From positions 1 through 64,000 of the forward strand of contig DKBG01000042.1 of assembly GCA_002451155.1 (NCBI GenBank): 64,000 bases of DNA, written 5' to 3'. Made by a program: the position numbers and the translations under genes. Under the pieces are notes generated by a model. That model saw nothing but the letters and a program-made list of their open reading frames with translations, did not search any database and was not told the DNA's origin. Positions 45,632 to 55,161 of the stretch are shown in pieces (position 1 is the stretch's first letter; each line of letters opens with the position of its first letter). The DNA is from Ignavibacteria bacterium UBA6906. Lineage in GTDB: Bacteria; Bacteroidota; Ignavibacteria; UBA10030; UBA6906.

Positions 45632-47881
45632 TCATCGGGCCCCGGGCGGAAGGTGCTCGTCGAAATACCGGCTGAAGAGTGTATAAAGATGGATGGTTGT
45701 ATTTTCCCCTTCGGAGATGCCATGGGTACGGTTGGGATATGACATCATTGAAAACTGCTTCTTCTCCTTCACGAGGGCATTGATCAAACGTTCGGCGCTC
45801 TGGTAGTGGACGTTATCGTCTCCTGTGCCATGGACCAGCAGGAGGTTGCCGCGGAGCCCTCCTGCGTGGGTGATCGGTGAGCCGTCCCGGTACCCCCGTT
45901 CATTGTCGGGGAGAAGGCCCATGTATCGTTCCTGGTAGATCGCATCGTACAGCCGCTGGTCGCTCACGAACGCGACAGCGATGCCGGTCTGATACAGCTC
46001 CGGGTACCGGAACAACCCGTTCAGGGTCATTGATCCCCCCCCGCTCCATCCCCAGACTCCGATCCTGGTCGAGTCAACGAACGGCCATCGTCGCATTGCC
46101 CGCACCGCCGCCGCCTGGTCCTCCGAGGCGAGGATACCGATCTGGCGATAGATACATTTCCTCCAGGCTCTTCCGCGCGGTGCGGGCGTCCCTCTGTTAT
46201 CAACGCTAACAACGATGTATCCCCGCTGGGTCAGTAGAAGGTGCCAGAGATAGGTGTCCCCACCCCACCGATCCAGGACCGTTTGGGCTGCGGGCTCGCC
46301 GTAGACATACACGATCAGCGGGTACGTCCGGGTTGAATCGAAATCCGGGGGGAGCATTTTCCAGCCATCGAGGAGCACTCCCCCGCCAATATCGACACGA
46401 AAAAAGGAGGAGGCGCCCCTCTTCAGCCGGTCCACGGACCGTCGGGCCGCTTTGCCGGAGACCACCGTGCGGACGACCGCATGATCGGGGAGGCGTACAA
46501 GTTCCACGCTCGGGGGCGTGCCGAAGGCCGAGAATGTATGGAAGGCCCACGCGCCGTTCGGGGCGATATCGTATGTGTGCCAACCATTCTGGTCCGGGGG
46601 AGTACACCGCTCGACTGCCCCCCCACCTTTCAGGGAGACTCGATACAGCGAGCGGCGCGTTGGGTTTTCCGGCGAGGCGGACAGGTAGACCCATTGGCCT
46701 CGTGCGTCGACACGATCCACGGAGAGGACATCGAATGGTCCCGGCGTGAGATTCGCGATCATCGCTCCCGAACGGTCATGAAGGAAGAGGTGGTTCCACC
46801 CGTCCCGTTCGCTCAACCAGAGAAACGCGCGGCCGCCGTTCACCCACTTCATCGAATCCACGACTTCCACCCATGCGCTATCCGAGTCGGTCAGGATCGC
46901 ACGTACCTCGCCCGTCCGTCTGTCTCCGATCATGAGGCGGTTCCTGTTCTGCCGTCGATTGAGGTACTGAAAAGCGATCTCATTCGAATTCCCGGCCCAG
47001 TCCATCCGGGGGATGTAGTTGTCGCGGGGATCCCCCGGAACATTCATCCAGAGGGTCTGTCCACCTGCAACGCTGACCACCCCGATCCGGCAGGCGGACA
47101 ACGTCTCGCCGACTTTGGGATAGGGAATCGGCGTGATGAACGGGTAGAGCGAATCCGTGTTATTGATCAGATAGAAGTCTCTTACCCCTGTCGCATCGAG
47201 ATGCCAGTAGGCAATGTGCTGTCCGTCCGGGCTCCAGCGAAACCCGTCCCGAATCCCGAACTCTTCCTCGTACACCCAGTCAAATGTCCCGTTGATCGAT
47301 GTCTGCGATCCGTCACCAGTCAGCGCGGTTATCTCCCGTGTCTGGATATTCTGAACATACAGATTTCCCCCACACACATACCCAAGCTTATCACCGGCGG
47401 GGGAGAACTTTGCGAACATCAGCGTTGAGGGTTTTGCATCTCCGCCAACTTTCCAGAGTGTCCAGTCCGCCAGCCGGAGTACCCAGTAGTCTCCCCGGCT
47501 TCGCACCCGCCAGACACGTTTACTGTTGGTGTACAGAAGCAAGAGTTTTCTATCTGGAGACCACTCGTAGTTCTCAGGATTCAATGCCGTTGAATCGCCG
47601 GCGGGGCAGAGCCGCTCGGCGGGAACAAGGAGGCTGCGCGCACCCGTTGCTGTTTCATACCTGACAATATCCCTTCCCCCTTTCACGCTGACCGAACGCT
47701 CAACGGTCGTGTAGGAATCTCCGTCGTCCAGCCACCGAACCTCCCCGACGCGGCCCGGACTGAACTCCCTGGTGCCGAATATTCTCTGAACGGTCAGTGC
47801 GGTGGAATCCGCTTCCTGCGCAAATGCGGCAGTGGGAAGAAGAACGCCAGCCCCGATCAGGAAGAACCACTTTGGATGCAT
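45632..47881 (-). CDS. Dipeptidyl-peptidase IV-like S9 family serine peptidase (second of three)
   Basis: 749 residues with signal peptide (FFLIGAGVLLPTAAFAQ) and AGGAG before the ATG. The propeller carries the double-Glu loop FDWVYEEEFGIRDG. The hydrolase domain has GWSGGG (Ser613), GTGDDNVHYQ and NRTHGIS. The GWSGGG nucleophile loop, shared with the 61730 paralogue, is the classical DPP-IV form. It begins 24 bp after the enolase-superfamily gene on the same strand. Probably periplasmic release of X-Pro dipeptides. Confidence 0.93.
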   Translation of the reverse strand: MHPKWFFLIGAGVLLPTAAFAQEADSTALTVQRIFGTREFSPGRVGEVRWLDDGDSYTTVERSVSVKGGRDIVRYETATGARSLLVPAERLCPAGDSTALNPENYEWSPDRKLLLLYTNSKRVWRVRSRGDYWVLRLADWTLWKVGGDAKPSTLMFAKFSPAGDKLGYVCGGNLYVQNIQTREITALTGDGSQTSINGTFDWVYEEEFGIRDGFRWSPDGQHIAYWHLDATGVRDFYLINNTDSLYPFITPIPYPKVGETLSACRIGVVSVAGGQTLWMNVPGDPRDNYIPRMDWAGNSNEIAFQYLNRRQNRNRLMIGDRRTGEVRAILTDSDSAWVEVVDSMKWVNGGRAFLWLSERDGWNHLFLHDRSGAMIANLTPGPFDVLSVDRVDARGQWVYLSASPENPTRRSLYRVSLKGGGAVERCTPPDQNGWHTYDIAPNGAWAFHTFSAFGTPPSVELVRLPDHAVVRTVVSGKAARRSVDRLKRGASSFFRVDIGGGVLLDGWKMLPPDFDSTRTYPLIVYVYGEPAAQTVLDRWGGDTYLWHLLLTQRGYIVVSVDNRGTPAPRGRAWRKCIYRQIGILASEDQAAAVRAMRRWPFVDSTRIGVWGWSGGGSMTLNGLFRYPELYQTGIAVAFVSDQRLYDAIYQERYMGLLPDNERGYRDGSPITHAGGLRGNLLLVHGTGDDNVHYQSAERLINALVKEKKQFSMMSYPNRTHGISEGENTTIHLYTLFSRYFDEHLPPGAR

Positions 47882-47905
47882 GCAGTACTCCTGTGTGTGT
47901 CTCTC

Positions 47906-49009
47906 TCACGAAATCGTAAGGAGCGGTTTCCCGAGTTGTTGTTCGTCGACACTGATGCCCAGCCCCGGTCCTGCCGGAACGGCCAGGCGTCCCTCAACCC
48001 TCCGCGGCGCATCGGGGGCAAGATGGATGTCGTTGTAGCTGTTGAAGTCCGTTGACGTGAAGAAATATCGTGGCTGCGTGCTGCCAACCAGGTGGGCGAT
48101 CGTTGCGGTGGTAACATCACCACCCCAGCTATCCTCAAGGGTCATGGCGATCCCGAGCGATTCGCAGAGATTTCTGAGCTGAGCCGCCCTGGTTAATCCG
48201 CCGACTCTTGAGATTTTGATGTTGACCAGATCCATTGCACCATCCTGATATGCCCGCACTAACGGCAGCACACCGGTGATCACCTCGTCAAGGACAAACG
48301 GCAGGTTCGTGTTCCGCCGAACTCTGAGACATTCTTCGTATCCGGCGCACGGCGCCTCGATATAGACATCATCGTCTGCCAGCGCCCTGACAACCCGCAG
48401 TGCTTCATGGGAGAGCCAGCCGGTATTGGCATCGGCGACAAGGACATCGCCGCTCTGCAAGACGTTTCTCACACGTTTGACCCGTTCAACATCCTGGTCC
48501 GGCTCGCCGCCAACTTTCAGCTGGAAGCGGCGGTAGCCTTCCGCCCTGAAGCGCGAGACATCCGCGGCCATCTCCGCAGGACTTTGCTGGGAGATTGCGC
48601 GATAGAGCGGGTAGCTGTCCATTGTTCGTCCCCCGAGGAGGGTGCTCACCGGGACCCCGGTTGACCGGCCCAGGATGTCCCATGCCGCAATGTCGATGGG
48701 AGATTTTGCGTAGTGATGGCCGCCGAGCGTGGCATCCATGATGCTGTTGAGCTCGCGGATCCGGGACGGATCCCGCCCGAGAATGACTTCGCCCAGTTCC
48801 TGGAATCCGGCCGGCACCCCCCGCGCGAACGCATCCATGTATGCAGAGCCGAGCGGACAGACTTCTCCGTATCCGGCGATCCCGGTATCGGTCGAGATCT
48901 TCACGATGGTGGTAAGAAAGGTGGAGACAGCGTGCCCGCCGGACCAGGCATAGCGATGATCAAGAAGCCGGTAGGGAATCTGATACAGATCCAGGCGTGT
49001 GATTTTCAT
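47906..49009 (-). CDS. Enolase-superfamily (mandelate racemase/muconate lactonizing type) enzyme
   Basis: 367 residues with the superfamily layout: an N-terminal capping domain (GYGEVCPLG, KSPIDIAAWDILGR), FQLKVGG at the second-strand acid/base site, metal ligands in VADANTGW, IEAPC and LDEVITG, and a second base in NIKISRVGGLT. The usual KxK is QxK here, so one of the two bases is missing. LEDSWGGDVTTATIAHLVG resembles cis-3-hydroxyproline dehydratase and hydroxyproline-betaine epimerase relatives more than dipeptide epimerases. It precedes the S9 peptidase by 24 bp, so use of proline- or hydroxyproline-containing peptides is plausible. Substrate unproven. Confidence 0.82.
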   Translation of the reverse strand: MKITRLDLYQIPYRLLDHRYAWSGGHAVSTFLTTIVKISTDTGIAGYGEVCPLGSAYMDAFARGVPAGFQELGEVILGRDPSRIRELNSIMDATLGGHHYAKSPIDIAAWDILGRSTGVPVSTLLGGRTMDSYPLYRAISQQSPAEMAADVSRFRAEGYRRFQLKVGGEPDQDVERVKRVRNVLQSGDVLVADANTGWLSHEALRVVRALADDDVYIEAPCAGYEECLRVRRNTNLPFVLDEVITGVLPLVRAYQDGAMDLVNIKISRVGGLTRAAQLRNLCESLGIAMTLEDSWGGDVTTATIAHLVGSTQPRYFFTSTDFNSYNDIHLAPDAPRRVEGRLAVPAGPGLGISVDEQQLGKPLLTIS

Positions 49010-49294
49010 TTCTCGCGGTCCGATAGTATGGGGGAGGCGCGTGTGTGACAGGGCAAAACCTCAGCGAAAATACTGATCCTTGGTCCTCGAATCAAGCTCC
49101 CATCAGACTCTGGACAGATTTCGTCCAACAGCCCTGACCTTGGATGCAGTCAGCGAAACACCCCGGGGCCGCCCCCTTGGGATTCGCCTGTCAGGTGCCC
49201 TGCACTGGGCGAATGGATTATATCCGGTTTTTTGACCACATTAGACCAGGCCCGTCGAGGCCGAATGACTCGAGACACTTTAGACGGAGGTTCT

Positions 49295-49966
49295 ATGAAA
49301 CCGCTTTCCGTAAGTGTTGCTCCTGTCGCTCTCTCCGTTCTGCTGTTTAGCGTTTCGCTCGCCCAAACGACCCTCCCCCGCCAGGAAAAGCTCGTTTTCG
49401 AGAACCAGTTCGTCAAGGCGTACGAGGTAACCATCAAGCCAGGCGAGTCCCTTCCTCCCCATGAAAGCGGAAACCGGATCATCTATTCGCTCACAAAGTA
49501 CACCCTCCGGTACAAATGGGACGGCCGCACATCAGAAGAGAAGCGGAAGGCAGGCGATGTTCATTTTCATCCTGCAGGAAGACACAACGAGGAGAACGGC
49601 GGCACAAATACGGCGAAGTTCATCCTTGTGGAACGCCTGGAGACTCCGCTTCCGCCGGCTGAGGGGACCGGGATCGATATGGCCAAGGCAAATCCGCACA
49701 ACACAACGGTGCTCTTTGACAGAGATATGGCAAAAGTCTTTGATGTCACCCTCTATCCCAAAGACGCGATCAGCATGCACTTCGGACTCGACCGCCTGAT
49801 CTACAGTGTCAACGCGGGGACGCTTTCCGTGACGAGTCCCGATGGAAAGAAAACCAATATGTCATTCAAGGCAGGCGGCTATCAATGGGAGCCGGCCGGC
49901 CTGCACGCGGCTGAAAACGGGGGAAAAAACGCTGTCAAGCTGGTCGTCTTCAGCTTCAAAAAGTAG
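49295..49966 (+). CDS. Secreted bicupin protein
   Basis: 223 residues from the ATG at 49295, preferred because GGAGG precedes it and a signal peptide follows (SVAPVALSVLLFSVSLAQ). The mature protein is two similar cupin halves: KAYEVTIKPGESLPPHES with RIIYSLT, then KVFDVTLYPKDAISMHFG with RLIYSVN. Both end in an almost identical GD/GGxxxxPAGxHxxENGG stretch, which shows an internal duplication. Putative metal His residues are visible in both. Function unknown. It is divergent from the enolase-superfamily gene. Confidence 0.8.
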   Translation: MKPLSVSVAPVALSVLLFSVSLAQTTLPRQEKLVFENQFVKAYEVTIKPGESLPPHESGNRIIYSLTKYTLRYKWDGRTSEEKRKAGDVHFHPAGRHNEENGGTNTAKFILVERLETPLPPAEGTGIDMAKANPHNTTVLFDRDMAKVFDVTLYPKDAISMHFGLDRLIYSVNAGTLSVTSPDGKKTNMSFKAGGYQWEPAGLHAAENGGKNAVKLVVFSFKK

Positions 49967-49970
49967 CTCC

Positions 49971-50029
49971 GGGGCACCCCGCGGGCGTGGACCGCTCCAC
50001 GCCCGCCTGGGAACCCCTTCGGGGTGCCC
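49971..50029. terminator. Nested hairpins between convergent bicupin and GH3 genes
   Basis: An outer perfect 9-bp stem GGGCACCCC / GGGGTGCCC (49972-49980 and 50021-50029) encloses a 10-bp stem GCGGGCGTGG / CCACGCCCGC (49981-50006, loop ACCGCT). A competing ACCCC-TTC-GGGGT hairpin lies at 50013-50025. No T-run follows, but the position between converging stops fits a bidirectional transcription boundary. Confidence 0.6.
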
Positions 50030-52531
50030 TCACTCAACACGGTACTCCCCGCGCAGGCGGATATCCCGCGACGAACTTCCAACCAGAATATCAAACTTCC
50101 CAGGCTCCACCGTCCAGCGTGTTGTTGTGGGATTGAAGAACGAGAGCGCTTCACGCGGAAGGTCGAACGTGAGATCAGTCTTCTGTCCTGGCCGCAGGAT
50201 GATCTTGCTGAACCCCTTCAGTTCTTTCACGGGACGGGGAACCGAACATTCCGGATCGCTGACATAGAGCTGGACCACCTCTGCACCCACGCGCCGGGAC
50301 GTATTCTCAACCTGCAGTGAGACGCGTACAGCCAGGCCCGAAGCCGTTGACGCAGGAACGATTCGCAGATTGCGATACTCGAACGTCGAATAGGAGAGCC
50401 CGAATCCAAACGGAAAAGCCACATCCAGGTTTTTCGCGTCGAATCCCCTGTACCCCACCATCACTCCCTCTTTATAGTTCACCGTTCCCGCGTTGCCCGG
50501 ATAATTGCCATGTGCGGGTGACTCCTCCCACCGTTTCGGAAACGTCACGGGGAGCTTGCCGGAAGGATTTGCCATTCCCGTGAGCAGATCAACCAGGCTT
50601 TCCGCCCCTTCCTGGCCGGGATACCAGGCGAGGAGGAGTGCCGGCACCCGATTTAGCCACCGTGTCATGAGTACCGGCGCTCCGGCATTGAGGATCACTA
50701 CCGTCCTCTTGTTGACGCGGAGCACGGCTTCGATGAGATCGTTCTGGGCTTGCGGAAGCTCAAGGGATTCCCGGTCGAATCCTTCGCATTCCAATTCGTC
50801 ATTGAGGCCGGCAAAAACAAACGCGATGTCCGCGTCCCGCGCAGCCTGCACCGCTTCCGCAAGCGGCTTGTCCGCGTCGCTGCGCCAAGCGAGCCGGGCA
50901 GTCGCCCTGCCGCCGGCATCAAAGTACTCCATTTTCAGCGGGTAGGGACGGCCCCCGCGAAGCGTCAGCGTCACCGACTGAGTTTTCGGTCCACGGCTGT
51001 GCCAGTCATCGATGAGCAGCCTGTTTTCAAGCGCGAGGCGTACACCGTCGTCGGTCCGCACGCTGAGTTCATACCGCCCGTCCGCCGGGGGGACCAGAAC
51101 GCCAGTCCACCGGACCGAGAACCCATCGTTCGGGAGCGTGGGTGCCGGCGCGTCCTGATTCCAGGTGAAGTCGATTTTTGGGTCGACACGTACAAGGACG
51201 GGGGTTCCTTTGCAGTCCGGGTTTGCGAAATATTCTCCGAGTACGCCGATTCCGCTGTTTCCGGGGCGAAGCGACGCAGACTCCACGGTCATAAAATCCT
51301 CATCAGAGAAGAGGCCGCGGGCATAGGTCACACGAAAGGAACCGCCCGCGCGACGCACAAATACCTCCAGAGGTGAGAGAGCGCCAGTCGGTTCGACCCG
51401 GGCGCTCCCGCCTCCTCCGACCACTGCCACAGATGCGTTCGGCCCGAGGACTGCGATGGACCGCACCGAGCGAAGGTCAAGCGGGAGCAGGTTCGCATCG
51501 TTCTTGAGCAGCACCATTCCTTCGCGGGCAACCTCCCGCGCCGCGGTGCGCTGCTGTCCACCCGACACTGCCTCCTCACGGGGCATCACCGGTTCATCAC
51601 ACATGCCGGTCCAGAGCATCGCCTTCAGTATGCGAGTCACCTTTTCGTTGATCACCGATTCATCCACCTGCCCCTGCCGGACGGCATCAAGCAAGGAGGC
51701 GGTGAAGTATTTCCCATCAGGCATTTCCAGATCCAGCCCAGCCTGGGCGGCCTGAATGGTCGAATGCGTCGCACCCCAGTCAGAGACGACGAACCCCTGA
51801 AACCCCCATTCTTTCTTCAATATCCCATCGAGCAGCCATGAGTTCTCTGTACAGTAGAGACCATTCAGCTTATTGTAGGCTGCCATCACCGACCATGCTC
51901 CCCCATCCTGGATGCCAGCCTTGAAGGCGGGAAAATAGATCTCACGCAGCGTCCGTTCGTCAACGTTCGCACTGACGGTGAACCTGTCGGTCTCCTGGTT
52001 GTTTGCGGCGAAGTGTTTCACGCACGCGATGACCTTTTCCGACTGGACCCCGCGCACGAATGCCACAGTCATCACGCTCGCAAGATAGGGATCCTCGCCG
52101 AAGCTCTCGAAGCTCCGCCCGCCCATCGGGACACGGACAATATTGACGCAGGGGGCCAGTACCATCTGGCGTCCCTTCGCTTTCGCGTCCAGTGCGATAG
52201 CAACAGCCGCCCTCTGAATAAGGTCGGGATTCCACGTAGCCGCCATACACGCACCTGCCGGGAACGCGGTCGCCTTTCCCCAACGCACCCCCTGAGGTCC
52301 GTCAGTCATCCGGAGGGGGGGAATTCCCAGCCGGGTGACCGGCTTCGTTTCGAACCCGACGCCGGCCAACATGTCAATCTTTTCCTGGAGCGTCATCCGC
52401 TCCAGCAGGCCTTTTGCGCGCTGGCTGATGGCATCGCGATCGTCGCTCCCCGGCGGTGGTTGCCCGCCCCGGGCTACGCTCCCCACACCGACAATCAGGA
52501 GAACTGTCAGGGATACCAATTTGGTGCCCAT
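50030..52531 (-). CDS. GH3 beta-glucosidase with PA14 insertion
   Basis: 833 residues from the ATG at 52531 (AAGGAG upstream); the ATG at 52549 lacks a ribosome site. After a signal peptide comes the GH3 catalytic domain with KHFAANNQETDR and the nucleophile Asp in FVVSDWGATHS. The second GH3 domain carries an inserted PA14 module (GVLGEYFANPDCKGTPV through RTDDGVRLALENRLLIDDW), and the C-terminus is a fibronectin-III-like domain. PA14 insertions in GH3 shape the binding pocket for beta-gluco-oligosaccharides. It is the last gene of the sugar-uptake operon, 67 bp after the ABC permease. Confidence 0.93.
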   Translation of the reverse strand: MGTKLVSLTVLLIVGVGSVARGGQPPPGSDDRDAISQRAKGLLERMTLQEKIDMLAGVGFETKPVTRLGIPPLRMTDGPQGVRWGKATAFPAGACMAATWNPDLIQRAAVAIALDAKAKGRQMVLAPCVNIVRVPMGGRSFESFGEDPYLASVMTVAFVRGVQSEKVIACVKHFAANNQETDRFTVSANVDERTLREIYFPAFKAGIQDGGAWSVMAAYNKLNGLYCTENSWLLDGILKKEWGFQGFVVSDWGATHSTIQAAQAGLDLEMPDGKYFTASLLDAVRQGQVDESVINEKVTRILKAMLWTGMCDEPVMPREEAVSGGQQRTAAREVAREGMVLLKNDANLLPLDLRSVRSIAVLGPNASVAVVGGGGSARVEPTGALSPLEVFVRRAGGSFRVTYARGLFSDEDFMTVESASLRPGNSGIGVLGEYFANPDCKGTPVLVRVDPKIDFTWNQDAPAPTLPNDGFSVRWTGVLVPPADGRYELSVRTDDGVRLALENRLLIDDWHSRGPKTQSVTLTLRGGRPYPLKMEYFDAGGRATARLAWRSDADKPLAEAVQAARDADIAFVFAGLNDELECEGFDRESLELPQAQNDLIEAVLRVNKRTVVILNAGAPVLMTRWLNRVPALLLAWYPGQEGAESLVDLLTGMANPSGKLPVTFPKRWEESPAHGNYPGNAGTVNYKEGVMVGYRGFDAKNLDVAFPFGFGLSYSTFEYRNLRIVPASTASGLAVRVSLQVENTSRRVGAEVVQLYVSDPECSVPRPVKELKGFSKIILRPGQKTDLTFDLPREALSFFNPTTTRWTVEPGKFDILVGSSSRDIRLRGEYRVE

Positions 52532-52598
52532 AGTTGCTGCTCCTTCCATCCGGACAGGATCAGTTCCTCCGCTGTGATTCAGCGGGGGAGCGTCCTCA

Positions 52599-53603
52599 TT
52601 ACCGCATTCGTTTTTGAAACAGCACCGCAGCGATGATGATAATCCCCGTCAGCATCAACCGGCTCTCCTCCCCAACGGCATTGATGCTGAGAACCTTTTC
52701 AAGGTACCCAATGGTGAGAATCCCCAGCGCCGTCATCCAGATACTCCCGCGTCCGCCGCGCAGACTTATTCCCCCGATTACCACAATTGCGATGGCACTC
52801 AATTCATACGTGCTTCCCGCTTCCGGATCGCCCTGAAGCTCCTGCGCCGCCTGACAGATTCCTGCGACGCCGCAAAACAGACCACTCAGCGCGTAGGCCA
52901 GCAGTTTGACGGCCGAAACCGGAACTCCTGCCAGCCAGGACGAATCCTCGTTTCCCCCGACCGCGTACGTGTACCGCCCCCAGCGAAGTCGATCCAGAAA
53001 GATCCAGGAGAGCAGGACGCAGAACATCAGCACCAGCGTCACGACAGCAATATTGTCGTCAAGAAGCCTGGAGCCGATGGTGTTGAAGATCTGCGGGACA
53101 TCCACGTATTGGTAGGATCCATCGGGTAGCTGGACAGCAGTCGAGATCTTCTGCCCGCCAGAGACGAGTTTCGCAAGTCCCCGGGCGAACACCATCATTG
53201 CCAGCGTCGCGATAAACGGCTGGATCCGGAATCGCGCGATGAGCCCCCCGGAGATGGCACCACAAAATGCGGCAGCAGCGATCGTCACCGCGATGGCGGG
53301 TATGACCGACCAGCCCCAGTGTATCGAAAAGAGCGAGAACAGGACCGCGGCGAGGCCCAGGATGCTCCCCACCGCAAGATCGATCCCTCCGGAAATAATA
53401 ACGACCGTCATCCCGCACGCCAGGATACCATAGACAGACACCTGCCGGAGCATATCACGGTGAGTATCCCAGCTGAAAAACGCTCCGTCCGCGTTAAAGA
53501 GGAGTCCAAGCAAGAACACCAGCAACAGCGACACGATCCCTCTGGCTGTCGGGGAGAGAATCATCGTCCGGAGTCGGGGTATCAGCGAAGTCCTGTCAGG
53601 CAT
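52599..53603 (-). CDS. ABC sugar transporter permease (RbsC-like)
   Basis: About 334 residues from the ATG at 53603, which overlaps the ATPase stop by 8 bp; earlier ATGs at 53618 and 53645 are possible but lack ribosome sites. The many membrane segments and GIDLAVGSILGLAAV match the RbsC/XylH permease family. NEDSSWLAGVPVSAVKLLAYALSG is the usual cytoplasmic loop that contacts the ATPase. It is sandwiched between the ATPase and a GH3 gene. No periplasmic binding protein is present in the operon. Confidence 0.92.
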   Translation of the reverse strand: MPDRTSLIPRLRTMILSPTARGIVSLLLVFLLGLLFNADGAFFSWDTHRDMLRQVSVYGILACGMTVVIISGGIDLAVGSILGLAAVLFSLFSIHWGWSVIPAIAVTIAAAAFCGAISGGLIARFRIQPFIATLAMMVFARGLAKLVSGGQKISTAVQLPDGSYQYVDVPQIFNTIGSRLLDDNIAVVTLVLMFCVLLSWIFLDRLRWGRYTYAVGGNEDSSWLAGVPVSAVKLLAYALSGLFCGVAGICQAAQELQGDPEAGSTYELSAIAIVVIGGISLRGGRGSIWMTALGILTIGYLEKVLSINAVGEESRLMLTGIIIIAAVLFQKRMR

Positions 53604-55149
53604 GGGCACCCGCCGCATCAAGAAGGGCTGCGCGCAGTATTTCATCCTGAATCGCCTCGCCGCGAGCGAACTCCCGCACCACTTCCCCTTTCCGCATCAC
53701 AAGAATTCTGTCGCTCAGTGCAAGCAACTCCGGCAATTCGGACGACACGAGCAGAATCCCGCAGCCCTTCCCTTTCAGCTGCATGAGAAGTTCATAGATT
53801 TCCTGTTTCGCCCCGACGTCAATCCCGCGAGTCGGATCATCAAGAAGGAGTATACGCGGATCTGTTTCCAGCCATTTTGCAAAAACCACCTTTTGCTGGT
53901 TCCCTCCGGAGAGATACTCAACACTGTCAGACAGTGAGGCCGCCCGAATCCTGAGTCGTTGCGCCTGGCCCGCGGACGCCCGCCGCTCCCTGGAATGACT
54001 GAGCCATCCTCCCGGTGAATATCGTGCGAGAGAGGCAAGGGTGATATTGCCGGTGATACTCATCCCCATCACAAGCCCGTTGACCTTCCGGTCGTTTGTC
54101 TGAAGCACCATCCCCTGGCTGATCATGGAACGGGGTGTTCTCCTCGCCGTCCTCCGGCCAGGGAGGGTAATTGTACCATGTACTCTCCCCCGGGCATCGC
54201 CGAACAGTGCGTGGAGAATTTCGCTGGTTCCGCTCCCCTGTACCCCCGCGAGCCCGACAATCTCCCCCTCGAACACACTGAAGGACACCTCATGTACATC
54301 AGGGCGGTCACCGCTCCCACTCCCGGCTACGGTCAGGTGATTAACCGCAAGCACTTCACGCCCGCGTTCGGTTCTCGTGTAGGGAAAGTGATCTGTAATT
54401 TGTCTTCCCACCATCTTCCGGATCAGCTCATCACGGGTCAGGTCAGACGCCCACGACGTCCCCACCGTTCCCCCGTCACGGAGGACGGTGATCCGATCTG
54501 CGATCCGGTCGATCTCCTCCAGCTTGTGCGAGATATAGATCACGCCGCATCCACGCCCGGTAACCGCGCGGATCGCCGCGAACAACCGGTCCACCTCCTG
54601 AGCGTTGAGCGTGCTGGTTGGTTCATCCATGATGAGAATATCCGCGTTCAGCGAAAGCGCACGCGCAATTTCAACGAGCTGCCGAACCGAGATCGGGAAT
54701 TCCTCGACCGGCCTGTCAGGATCGATATTCAGATGCATTTCTTTGAGGAGGAGATCGGCTGCCTTCCGCGAGGCGTTTCTGTCGAACCAGACCGACCCGA
54801 CGCGTTGCCGGGCAAGGAGGAGGTTTTCCGCCACGCTCATCGGCTCGACCAGGGAAAGTTCCTGGTAGATGATCGCGATTCCGTTTGCCCGGGCCTCGTG
54901 GGGGGAAGAAAAACGGACACGTCGGCCCTTCAGGAAGATCTCGCCGTCATGATCGCGGTAGACACCCGCGAGAATCTTCATGAGGGTGCTCTTCCCGGCA
55001 CCGTTTTCACCGGCCAGCACATGGACTTCTCCCGCGCAAAGATCAAAGTCGATACCTTTAAGGACTTCGACCCCGGAGAAGGATTTGCGGATCGCCTTCA
55101 TGCGGAGCAGTTCCCTGCCACCGGACCGATGTGCTGTTTCAGACTGCAC
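53596..55149 (-). CDS. ABC sugar transporter ATP-binding protein (RbsA-like, two ATPase domains)
   Basis: 517 residues from a GTG start; the only ATG in the neighbourhood (55101) would cut off the first beta strand of the fold. Two ATPase domains in tandem are typical of RbsA/MglA. The first has GENGAGKSTLMKIL and the partner motif DILIMDEPTSTL; the second has a degenerate Walker A region (GVQGSGTSE) and a proper signature-like LSGGNQQKVVFAKWL with LLLDDPTRG. It starts 12 bp after the GH3 stop and overlaps the permease start. Sugar import of the oligosaccharide hydrolysis products is likely. Confidence 0.94.
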   Translation of the reverse strand: MQSETAHRSGGRELLRMKAIRKSFSGVEVLKGIDFDLCAGEVHVLAGENGAGKSTLMKILAGVYRDHDGEIFLKGRRVRFSSPHEARANGIAIIYQELSLVEPMSVAENLLLARQRVGSVWFDRNASRKAADLLLKEMHLNIDPDRPVEEFPISVRQLVEIARALSLNADILIMDEPTSTLNAQEVDRLFAAIRAVTGRGCGVIYISHKLEEIDRIADRITVLRDGGTVGTSWASDLTRDELIRKMVGRQITDHFPYTRTERGREVLAVNHLTVAGSGSGDRPDVHEVSFSVFEGEIVGLAGVQGSGTSEILHALFGDARGRVHGTITLPGRRTARRTPRSMISQGMVLQTNDRKVNGLVMGMSITGNITLASLARYSPGGWLSHSRERRASAGQAQRLRIRAASLSDSVEYLSGGNQQKVVFAKWLETDPRILLLDDPTRGIDVGAKQEIYELLMQLKGKGCGILLVSSELPELLALSDRILVMRKGEVVREFARGEAIQDEILRAALLDAAGAHA

Positions 55150-55161
55150 TGCGCCCTCGTC

